Assembly (NCBI GenBank): GCA_002715965.1
Contig: PBAL01000020.1
Coordinates: 160,861 to 224,860 of the forward strand
Direction: 5' to 3'
Length of the DNA: 64,000 bases
Origin: Verrucomicrobiales bacterium
GTDB taxonomy: Bacteria; Verrucomicrobiota; Verrucomicrobiia; Limisphaerales; JAYPXF01
Position numbers and translations under genes: made by a program. This document shows positions 1 through 7,237 of the stretch, piece by piece; the first letter of the stretch is position 1, and every line of letters begins with the position of its first letter. Under the pieces are notes generated by a model. It saw only the letters and a program-made list of their open reading frames with translations, did no database searches and was not told where the DNA came from.

Positions 1-2091
1 TTTGCCATTGATCGGGATCAATTGCGCGACAAAGACCAGAACTACTGGGATCAGTATCGCGGAACTCCCAAGGCCTTCGTCACCGCAGCTGCCGGTGCGT
101 TGATGTGGAAGAACCGGTTTGGCAATTACACCGGTGTTCGATTCAAGGGTGGCGATACGAATGCGGCTGCTGCGCAACTGCTGGCCTCATTTGATCCCTC
201 GACGATCGGGTTCAATTTCCAGCCCGTGCGCGCGCAAGCCCTGGCCGCCGGCAAGGGAAGCCAGGATTTTGGTGGTCTGTTCATTGGTTTCAGCTTCTTC
301 CTCATCTTTGCCGCTCTGGCGTTGATATCGATGCTGTTCCAATTCGGCGTGGAACAACGCGCCAAGGAAGTGGGCACGCTGCTGGCGACCGGTTTTCAGC
401 CGGTTCAAGTCCGCAAAATGTTGTTGGGTGAGGGGATTGTGCTCGCGGCCATTGGCAGTGCCATTGGCTTGTGGGGTGCGATTGAATACGCCCGCATCAT
501 GCTCTACGCGCTGAGCACGGTCTGGAAGGATGCGGTGGGCACCATTGAGCTTCGCTACTACTCGGACACCGGGATGCTGATTGGGGGATATGTTGGTGCG
601 GTGATCGTGGCGGGGTTCAGTATCTGGCTGGCCTTGCGCAAACAGATCAATCAGCCGGCGCGTGAACTTCTGGCGGACAATGATCCGAGCATTGGCGTGA
701 GTGATGCCGCGGGTAACAAGAGCAATCGCGGTTTCTGGATCGGCTTTGGTTCACTGGTTGTTGGCCTTGTGCTCACGGGGTGGGCGTTCAAGGCAGATGC
801 AGGTGTTGCGCCGGGAGCATTCTTTGGAGCAGGAGCGCTCTTGTTGATAGCTGCGATTTCCTTCACCGGTGTGCTGCTTTCAAAGCTTGAGTCAGCCAAT
901 TCAAACAGCGCTCCATCACTTGGTGGACTCGGCATGCGGAACGCGACGCGCCGGCGCAAGCGCAGCATGGCCACGGCAACGATGCTTGCCTGCGGGAGTT
1001 TCCTCGTGCTTTCCATCGGTTCCTTTCGGCTTGATGAAAACCTGAAGGCCAATGAACGGAGCTCCGGCACGGGGGGCTTCACCTACATCGGCGAAACATC
1101 GACAGGAATCAGCTTCGACCTCAACACGAAGGACGGGCAGGAACACGTGGGCTTGGGCACGGATGATCTTCCTGATACCAGCTTCGTCCAGATTCGGGTG
1201 AAGGAAGGGGACGATGCAAGTTGTCTGAACCTCAATGCCGCGCAACGACCACGAATCCTCGGCGTCGATCCCGCTGCGATTGAAAGCCGGAAAGCATTTT
1301 CATTTGCCAAAGCGCTGGAGGCGGAGGGACTTGAACGGTGGAATCTTCTGAAGATGGAAGGGGAGGACGATGCGATTCCGGCCATTGGGGATAACGCTTC
1401 GATCATGTGGGCGATGAAGTCGGGCGTCGGCAAGATCATCGAGTATCCCGATCCAGACGAACAGGGGCGTAAGATTCGTTTTCGTCTGGTGGGTGGTTTG
1501 GCGAACTCAATTCTTCAAGGCAGCCTGTTGATTGAGGAGGAGGAATTCGCCCGGAGGTTTCCGAGTATCGAAGGCTATCGGATGTTCCTGATCGATGCAC
1601 CCAGCGGGAACACCAATATCACGGACGAGCTGAGCTATGCCCTTCGCGATGACGGGTTGGAAATTACTGAGGCGACGACTCGCCTGGCGCAATTCAACGC
1701 GGTGCAGAATACTTACCTGGGAACTTTTCAGATCCTCGGAGGGCTCGGCCTTCTGCTGGGCAGCGCCGGACTCGGCGTGGTGGTGCTGAGGAACGTGCTT
1801 GAGCGAAGGCAGGAACTCGCAGTGATGCTCGCATTAGGATTCCGTCGCGGATCGTTGCGATGGTTGGTGGTGAGTGAGCACGCCGCGCTGCTTCTGCTGG
1901 GGTTGTTCAGTGGGATTGGAGCTGCGGTCGTGGCGGTCATTCCGGCGATGCAGGCGCCGACGAGTGATCTGCCGTATGACGTGCTGATCAAGACCCTCGC
2001 AGCCGTGTTGGCAACGGGCGTTTTTTGGACGTGGATTGCGGCAGCGTGGGCCTTGCGCGACAAGATTTTGAATGCACTCCGAAATCCGTAG
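1..2091 (+). CDS. FtsX-type ABC transporter permease (5' end outside window)
   Basis: The reading frame is open from base 1, so the true start lies upstream and the TTG at 22 is not a credible start. The visible 696 residues hold two FtsX-like modules. The first has hydrophobic segments near residues 92-118, 145-165 and 197-214; after a central hydrophobic stretch comes a soluble, presumably periplasmic region (about 350-560). The second module follows, with the typical phrase RRQELAVMLALGFRR before its last membrane segments. Two modules around an extracytoplasmic domain are known from lipoprotein or macrolide-type exporters that pair with a separate MacB/LolD-like ATPase; that ATPase is not in view and may lie upstream. 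The substrate cannot be told. The gene ends in TAG and the next gene follows at once, so the two may be co-transcribed. The family call is firm, the role is inferred. Confidence 0.85.
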   Translation, partial: FAIDRDQLRDKDQNYWDQYRGTPKAFVTAAAGALMWKNRFGNYTGVRFKGGDTNAAAAQLLASFDPSTIGFNFQPVRAQALAAGKGSQDFGGLFIGFSFFLIFAALALISMLFQFGVEQRAKEVGTLLATGFQPVQVRKMLLGEGIVLAAIGSAIGLWGAIEYARIMLYALSTVWKDAVGTIELRYYSDTGMLIGGYVGAVIVAGFSIWLALRKQINQPARELLADNDPSIGVSDAAGNKSNRGFWIGFGSLVVGLVLTGWAFKADAGVAPGAFFGAGALLLIAAISFTGVLLSKLESANSNSAPSLGGLGMRNATRRRKRSMATATMLACGSFLVLSIGSFRLDENLKANERSSGTGGFTYIGETSTGISFDLNTKDGQEHVGLGTDDLPDTSFVQIRVKEGDDASCLNLNAAQRPRILGVDPAAIESRKAFSFAKALEAEGLERWNLLKMEGEDDAIPAIGDNASIMWAMKSGVGKIIEYPDPDEQGRKIRFRLVGGLANSILQGSLLIEEEEFARRFPSIEGYRMFLIDAPSGNTNITDELSYALRDDGLEITEATTRLAQFNAVQNTYLGTFQILGGLGLLLGSAGLGVVVLRNVLERRQELAVMLALGFRRGSLRWLVVSEHAALLLLGLFSGIGAAVVAVIPAMQAPTSDLPYDVLIKTLAAVLATGVFWTWIAAAWALRDKILNALRNP

Positions 2092-2110
2092 GGGAATCCG
2101 TCCAACAAAT

Positions 2111-3094
2111 ATGAACTTTCGAGACTCTCTCAATCGGACCTGCCAGACGTATGGGGCATGTGTCATGGTGCTTCTCCTGATAAGCGCCTTTCAATTGCCA
2201 GCGGCCAATAAACCCTTTCCCAAAGCATGGGGCCCGCCACCAAAAATCCAGACGCAGGATTACGTAAAGCTCCCGCATGGCTTTGGCCATGGCAGTTCCA
2301 CGCTGAAGAACTGGATCAACCAGAAAGTCGCCGGTGAAGCCGCGCGCCGGGTGAACCCGATCCACTCAAAGTTCCCCAAACATTGGGGGGCTCCACCTCG
2401 GCGGTTGACGCGTGATCATGTCCAATTGCCGGGTGGATATGGCATGGGGAGTTCCACGCTCGCCCGTTGGATCAAGGGGCGCATGGCACTCGACGCAAAG
2501 CGTGCCGCTACGAAACTCAAGCCGCTCTACCAGAATGATCTCTCGAACGAAAAGCCGGGCGAATTGAGCTTTGGTAGGTTCATGGTTCTCGGTGGTGAGT
2601 TCACCATCACGGAGACCGCCGGAAACAAACTCATTGAACTTCCCGGAGCGCCGTTGGAGTCATTCGGAACGTTGTTTGGTCCGAACGAAGCCACCAATGT
2701 GCTCGCCCGGGCAAAGATATTCAGCACGAACAAGAAGCGTCGCTATCCGGCGTTCGGTCTTGGGCTGAATGGTGTCGGTGGTTATCGGCTTCAGGTCTCG
2801 GCGGCAAAGCGAAAACTCGAACTTTTCAAGCGGGACGATGTCGTGGCGCAGATTCCGTATCGTTGGCAATCCGGCAAGTGGACCTGGCTGGAGATCCAGG
2901 TTCGCAAGACGGACATGGCCTGGTGCGTGGAAGGTCGTGCGTGGGTCGATGGCGAAGCCAAGCCGGCGAACTGGTTGATCAGTTTTGACGACAAGGAAGA
3001 GCCGTTCGCGGGAATGGCTGGGATCTGGGGACAGCCGTATGCAGGGACGCCGATTCAGTTTGACGAGCTGGCTGTATTTCGCCTGGACGAATAG
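2111..3094 (+). CDS. Secreted protein with duplicated WG-PP motif and C-terminal jelly-roll-like region
   Basis: I do not recognise a named family. The ATG at 2111 is preferred over the one at 2072, which overlaps the upstream gene, because it places a basic N-terminus and hydrophobic core (residues 1-32, ending near QLPAAN) as a signal peptide. Two copies of a 35-residue motif follow at about residues 36-71 and 88-122. They share FPK.WG.PP, then LP.G.G.GSSTL and a final W-I, spaced 52 residues apart. The C-terminal half (about 140-327) alternates short hydrophobic strands with W and G, and ends with a strand such as QFDELAVFRL. This resembles the concanavalin-like fold of LamG or DUF1080 proteins, but that is inference. 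The gene sits 19 bases after the permease gene and may be co-transcribed with it. Function unknown. Confidence 0.75.
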   Translation: MNFRDSLNRTCQTYGACVMVLLLISAFQLPAANKPFPKAWGPPPKIQTQDYVKLPHGFGHGSSTLKNWINQKVAGEAARRVNPIHSKFPKHWGAPPRRLTRDHVQLPGGYGMGSSTLARWIKGRMALDAKRAATKLKPLYQNDLSNEKPGELSFGRFMVLGGEFTITETAGNKLIELPGAPLESFGTLFGPNEATNVLARAKIFSTNKKRRYPAFGLGLNGVGGYRLQVSAAKRKLELFKRDDVVAQIPYRWQSGKWTWLEIQVRKTDMAWCVEGRAWVDGEAKPANWLISFDDKEEPFAGMAGIWGQPYAGTPIQFDELAVFRLDE

Positions 3095-3145
3095 TGAAAC
3101 CAGATCCAACTTGACCGCTTGGCGGGCGTCATGCGCAATCGCGGC

Positions 3146-4777
3146 ATGTCCACATTGAGAAAGATCGCGAATTCGGATCGTCAAGAATTGCGGGTGAACG
3201 GATGCCAAGACAGGTCCGAGAGTTTTCTCCCTCAGGGAGAACGCGTCCGGAAGAGTTCGATTCACATTCTTACCCACGCTTTTCGTGAACACTCGTTTTG
3301 GCTGCGCTGGCTGCGTTTCGCCCTTGCGCTGCTGCTGCTTCCCCCCACGCTCTCAGCCGACCGTCCGAACATCATTCTTCTCATGGGTGACGATCATGGC
3401 TGGGAGGAAACCGGTTACAACGGTCACCCGCACGTCAAGACGCCCGTGCTCGATGAAATGGCTGCGAAGGGTTTGCGACTCAATCGTTTCTACGCAGCTC
3501 ATCCTTCTTGTTCGCCGACACGGGGAAGTGTGTTGACAGGACGTCACCCGAATCGTTACGGCACATTTACGCCGAATTATTCCATGCGCCCGGAGGAGAT
3601 CACGGTCGGGCATCTGCTCTCTGAGGCAGGTTACATGACCGGACATTTCGGCAAATGGCACGTTGGTCCAGTGAAGAAATCCTCCCCGACGAGTCCAGGC
3701 GCACTGGGCTTTGATGAATGGCTATCGCACGACAACTTTTTCGAACTCAACCCGGTGCTTTCGCGAAACGGTGGACCACCACAGAGATTCGAGGGCGAGA
3801 GTTCGGAGATCATCATCGATGCAACCATTGAGTTCATCCGGAAGAGCAAGGACAAGGGACAGCCATTCTTCACGATCGTGTGGTTTGGATCACCGCACGA
3901 ACCCTACAGCGGCTTGCCAAAAGACTTGGCGCTGTATGACGACCTGCCGGAGAAATATGCGAAGAAGACCGTTTCGCTGACCTCAAACAAGACTGGATCA
4001 CGCACCAAACGCCCACTGCGTGATGTGCTGCGCGAGCGCTACGCGGAGATCACGGCGATGGATCGCTCTATTGGGACGCTTCGCAAATTCCTGAAGGCGG
4101 AAGGGCTGCGCGGCAACACATTGCTCTGGTATTGCGGTGACAACGGCACGCCGTCGAGTGGTGTCGCGGAGTCTCCCCTGCGAGCGCAGAAGGGCACGAT
4201 GTATGAGGGAGGAATCCGTGTTCCAGGTGTGATCGAATGGCCTGCCCAGATTCGCAAGTCCTTCAGCTCGGACGTGAATGCGGTGACGAGTGACATGCTT
4301 CCGACGCTTTGTGCGTTGGCGAAGCAAGATCTTCCCAGGCGGCCGCTTGATGGGATTGATCTGGTGCCCTTGATCGACGGGAAGATGAAGAAACGTTCCA
4401 CGCCGATCTGTTTTTGGGCGTTCAAATTCAGCGACCGTTCCAGGTCCATGCCGTATATTCATGCGGAGTTGCAGCAGGGAACGACTCCACTGGTGAAGCT
4501 CATGAAGGGCATCCCGACGCGCAATTTTGTGAACTATCATCACTCAGGCATCACCGAGGATGATTACCTGGGTGCACGGGTGATTCTGGATGGCGACTAC
4601 AAGCTGGTGATCGACGGCTCAAAGAATTCCGGGACGGAGTTGTTCGATCTGGGCGAAGATGAGGCGGAGGAACAGAACCTCGCGACGAGCAAACCTGAAC
4701 TCGCCGCGAAGTTGTCGAAGGATCTTCGTGCCTGGCAGGAATCGGTCACACACAGCCTGATGCGCGGGGATTACTAA
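3146..4777 (+). CDS. Secreted sulfatase (CSPTR type)
   Basis: A formylglycine-dependent sulfatase hydrolysing sulfate esters, probably of glycans, outside the cytoplasm. Evidence: a signal-peptide-like hydrophobic stretch (LRFALALLLLPP) directly before DRPNIILLMGDDHGW, which carries the metal-binding aspartates; CSPTRG at bases 3509-3526, the modification motif; GKWHVG; and a C-terminal LFDLGEDEAEEQNLA segment typical of the family. The start is uncertain. ATG 3146 (or 3131, or TTG 3119) puts about 60 residues before the hydrophobic core, and part of that stretch (3218-3258) is an intergenic repeat seen elsewhere. No ATG, GTG or TTG lies in frame between the repeat and the hydrophobic core; a GTG at 3284 is in another frame. 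Either the repeat is translated or a small frameshift hides the real start. Sulfatase identity is very firm. Confidence 0.9.
   Translation: MSTLRKIANSDRQELRVNGCQDRSESFLPQGERVRKSSIHILTHAFREHSFWLRWLRFALALLLLPPTLSADRPNIILLMGDDHGWEETGYNGHPHVKTPVLDEMAAKGLRLNRFYAAHPSCSPTRGSVLTGRHPNRYGTFTPNYSMRPEEITVGHLLSEAGYMTGHFGKWHVGPVKKSSPTSPGALGFDEWLSHDNFFELNPVLSRNGGPPQRFEGESSEIIIDATIEFIRKSKDKGQPFFTIVWFGSPHEPYSGLPKDLALYDDLPEKYAKKTVSLTSNKTGSRTKRPLRDVLRERYAEITAMDRSIGTLRKFLKAEGLRGNTLLWYCGDNGTPSSGVAESPLRAQKGTMYEGGIRVPGVIEWPAQIRKSFSSDVNAVTSDMLPTLCALAKQDLPRRPLDGIDLVPLIDGKMKKRSTPICFWAFKFSDRSRSMPYIHAELQQGTTPLVKLMKGIPTRNFVNYHHSGITEDDYLGARVILDGDYKLVIDGSKNSGTELFDLGEDEAEEQNLATSKPELAAKLSKDLRAWQESVTHSLMRGDY
3218..3258. repeat. 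TTCTCCCTC hairpin repeat, short copy
   Basis: The arms TTCTCCCT and AGGGAGAA surround a tiny loop and are followed by a CG-rich tail. The same left arm occurs at 6892 with a longer hairpin and again at 28789. This copy overlaps the annotated N-terminus of the sulfatase gene. Confidence 0.65.
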
Positions 4778-4800
4778 CCTCCTTACGTCGGCTGCTACGA
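4776..4800. repeat. Interspersed ACGTCGGCTGCTAC repeat
   Basis: The core TTACGTCGGCTGCTAC lies immediately after the sulfatase stop codon. A second copy, TCACGTCGGCTGCTAC, is at about 29049-29064 inside a repeat element upstream of truB. Both are preceded by a CTCCT-like tract. Two copies 24 kb apart, both intergenic, point to a dispersed repeat family. Confidence 0.6.
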
Positions 4801-4820
4801 GATGAACTAAGGATTGAGGA

Positions 4821-5713
4821 TCACCGGCTATCCCGCTTCTCCGCGATGCCGAACTTGTGCATTTCGCTGAGCAGGCGGTCGATGGATTCGAAACGCAGGT
4901 CGCCCTCTTTTGCGATTCTCTTGCGAATCTCGCGCAGTTTTTCCTTCTGACCTTTCATGTGCTGCTTCACGGCTTCCACCAAGGCGCTCCATTCGGTATG
5001 TGAACCTGATTCATCGGCTTCGCGACGAGCGCGCTTCAGGTGTGCGTCGGCTTTCGTTGACGAGTCCTGCTCTTCCGACAGCAGGTGATTCAAGGCGGCC
5101 TCCAAGTGGAGTCCGGTGATTTCGGTCTGGCTCAGGCCTCCATGTCCCTTCAGCTACCGTTCGATCACCTTGGCTGCATCGCCAAACGCTCGTCGGTAAA
5201 CGCACGCCAACCCCTGCCGGGTTTGTTGAAGAACTCATCGAAGCCAAACATCGTCATCTTGTCGCGATTCTCGATTGGATTTCGGCCGTGGATATCCGGA
5301 AGGTAGAGGTCCTCAGTATTGATTTCGGACTTCAGGTTCACGCGCACATGAAATCGGTTGTCGCCTGCCTCGTGATGCACTGCCCGGGTGCCAGGTTCCG
5401 GCAGGGTCTTGACGAATGACACATGCAGGACGGCTGAAGGAACATGTGCCAGGTCGTCGAGGAAGAGATTCAATGCCTTTGCGTCACTCTTGTAATACAT
5501 CGTCGTGAAGGAATTGATGAACATGCCACCGATGAATTTGCAGTCCTTTCGGTTCAAGGCTGCGTAGACCTATTTGAGAACGCTTTCGCCGTGCTTCGTG
5601 CCGAGGGCAATGTTTGGTTGCTTGAGTTTTCCGGCGAGTGCGAATGAGTCGATCTTTCCGATCAACAAGGTCGTGGCGCAGGCCAGCCAGACGGAGAATT
5701 GAAGTGCTTTCAT
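4821..5713 (-). pseudogene. Decayed secreted-protein gene with two in-frame TAG codons and a frameshift
   Basis: Read on the minus strand, ATG 5713 opens a signal-peptide-like start (MKALQFSVWLACATTLL). After 47 codons comes TAG (5572-5570), after which the same frame continues for 130 clean residues (KDCKFIGGMFINSFTTMYYK and onward). Near 5190 the coding signal moves to another frame. There a second TAG (5156-5154) sits between VIER and LKGHGG, before a charged helical C-terminus that runs to 4821. The pieces join into about 295 residues with sensible codon use. Both TAGs stand where CAG (Gln) would fit. TAG ends several intact genes here, so stop-codon reassignment is unlikely; this is a pseudogene or carries sequence errors. 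I do not recognise the family. Confidence 0.65.
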
Positions 5714-5809
5714 GTCTAGGAAGACACGAGTGCACCGAGTTTGTTGGAAGAATAACCTGCGTCGTTGAAAAACTGCGCGGAACAGGAAGACCTCGAATCG
5801 AAGTTCGAT

Positions 5810-6721
5810 CTACTTCTTGGCAGGCGGAGTCTTGGGAGCCGGTGCAGCCTTTGTGGGAGAAGCTTTCGACGCCGGTGCAGATTTACTGACCGCGGGCTTG
5901 GCCGGAGCTGCCTTGGTCGTCGGGGCCGCGTTCGTTGGTGCGGGCTTTGCTGGAGCCGCATTGGTCGAGACGGCGTTGGTATTCGCAACGACATTGGTTG
6001 AAACCAACAGCGGGGTGGCCGTGGTGGGAACGGTTGCGGGTGCAGATCCCGTGGGCGTGATCTGGGGGAATTTGCGGAGCAGGTCATCCTTGCGAGTGCG
6101 TGCTTCCGAAGCCCAAGGTACCGGCTGGGTTTCGCTCTCACGGATCAATTCGTCGTAGTACCGCAGGGCCTGTTCGGGCTTGCCGTTCTCAGTATGAATC
6201 AAAGCCGCTGCGAGCTTTGAGAGATTCGCCTCCGTGGTGCCGGCGGCAGAGGTGACCAGCGCTTCGTAGGCCGCCAATGCTTCGTCGGTCTTGTTCTGGG
6301 CATCCAGGCTTGCGGCCACACCGTAACGCGCACCGTTGGCCCATGGATGGGCGGGGAACTGATTCACGTATTCCTGAAAACGGGTTTGGGCTTCCGGATA
6401 CTTGTTTTCCGAGAAAAGCGCTCCGGCCCCAAGATAGAGAGCGCGCTCGCCGGCAGTCGTGCTGGCAAAATCGGTGGCCACCTTCAGGTAATCTGAAGCC
6501 GCAACCGGTTCTTCGTCAAAACTCTCCACCGCAAACAATGCGGCATTTGCATCAGACTCCTTCTGAGAAGACAGGTGGGTGGCCGTGTATCCAACAAATA
6601 CAGCAACCACGAGCGCAGTTCCGCCCAGCCTGAGCTGGCGCTTACGCGTCTCTGCCCAGGTCTGAAGCTGGAACAGGATATCCTGCTCTTCTTCTTCCTT
6701 ATTTTCTTCCGGCTCGGCCAT
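5810..6721 (-). CDS. Membrane-anchored TPR protein with Ala/Pro/Lys-rich tail
   Basis: The 303-residue product starts with an acidic cytoplasmic segment (MAEPEENKEEEEQD), then has one membrane helix (about residues 33-49, TALVVAVFVGYTA). A TPR-like region follows (about 55-215) with repeats such as YLGAGALFSENKYPEAQTRF and a later copy with YYDELI. From about 220 the chain becomes low complexity, made of A, P, K, T and N, and ends PAKK. The layout (N-terminal anchor, then extracytoplasmic TPRs) resembles YfgM/YbgF-type accessory proteins of the Sec translocon or cell envelope, but the assignment is by architecture only. The gene stands alone, with a pseudogene downstream and a long intergene upstream. 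Confidence 0.8.
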   Translation of the reverse strand: MAEPEENKEEEEQDILFQLQTWAETRKRQLRLGGTALVVAVFVGYTATHLSSQKESDANAALFAVESFDEEPVAASDYLKVATDFASTTAGERALYLGAGALFSENKYPEAQTRFQEYVNQFPAHPWANGARYGVAASLDAQNKTDEALAAYEALVTSAAGTTEANLSKLAAALIHTENGKPEQALRYYDELIRESETQPVPWASEARTRKDDLLRKFPQITPTGSAPATVPTTATPLLVSTNVVANTNAVSTNAAPAKPAPTNAAPTTKAAPAKPAVSKSAPASKASPTKAAPAPKTPPAKK

Positions 6722-7237
6722 AAAGGGCCGGAATCATCCGGGCGTCGAACCAAAACGCAAGTCCGAAAATGTGGTTTCCGCATGCTGGGGCGCATCCCGG
6801 TTTCTTGCAATGCTTGGTAAGCTGGGGCAATTGCCACCAGTGTTTGGGTGAATGCACGGGACAAAAGAAGCCGAAACTGAAATCGAGAGTTTTCTCCCTC
6901 ACCCTCAGTCCCTCTCCCAGCGGGACAGTGAGGTGAGGGAGAACGTGTCAACGAGTTTTGTCTCTGTGTTGTAACGATCCTTACCATCCGCAGCATCGGT
7001 TCAAATCGATTTTTGGGTGCGCTTGTTTCAGAAGCGCGGCCCGGGCCCGGGTTCGTATTGGCGCGTCAGGCCGGAACGCTCCGGCACTCGCTGCAATAAT
7101 GTGGGATGCGCCCCGCATGTTGGTGATTCTGCATCGAGCGTGGCGGAGGCCGTGATCGCACGAAGAAAGAGTAGCGCGCGACATACAGTGGCAAGAGCGG
7201 TTGCCAGCCCCATCCCTCGCCGCTACCTTGCGCGCCC
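6722..7237. other. Long intergene between divergent TPR and uvrA genes
   Basis: There is no convincing gene in these 516 bases. The stretch holds a perfect 12-base-pair inverted repeat at 6892-6943 and a short hairpin GCGCTT...AAGCGC near 7020-7038. It must contain the promoters of both flanking genes; I could not pick out confident -35/-10 boxes. Confidence 0.6.
6885..6957. repeat. TTCTCCCTC hairpin repeat, long copy
   Basis: TTCTCCCTCACC at 6892-6903 pairs perfectly with GGTGAGGGAGAA at 6932-6943. The loop contains CCCTCTCCCAGCGGGA. Flanking bases GAGAG on the left and ACGTG on the right are also shared with the copies at 3218 and 28783. Confidence 0.75.

Noticed and set aside
6960-7040. 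GGTTCAAATC, resembling a tRNA T-loop, at about 7000-7010
   Set aside because: The five-base T stem does not pair and no acceptor, D or anticodon arms can be drawn around it.
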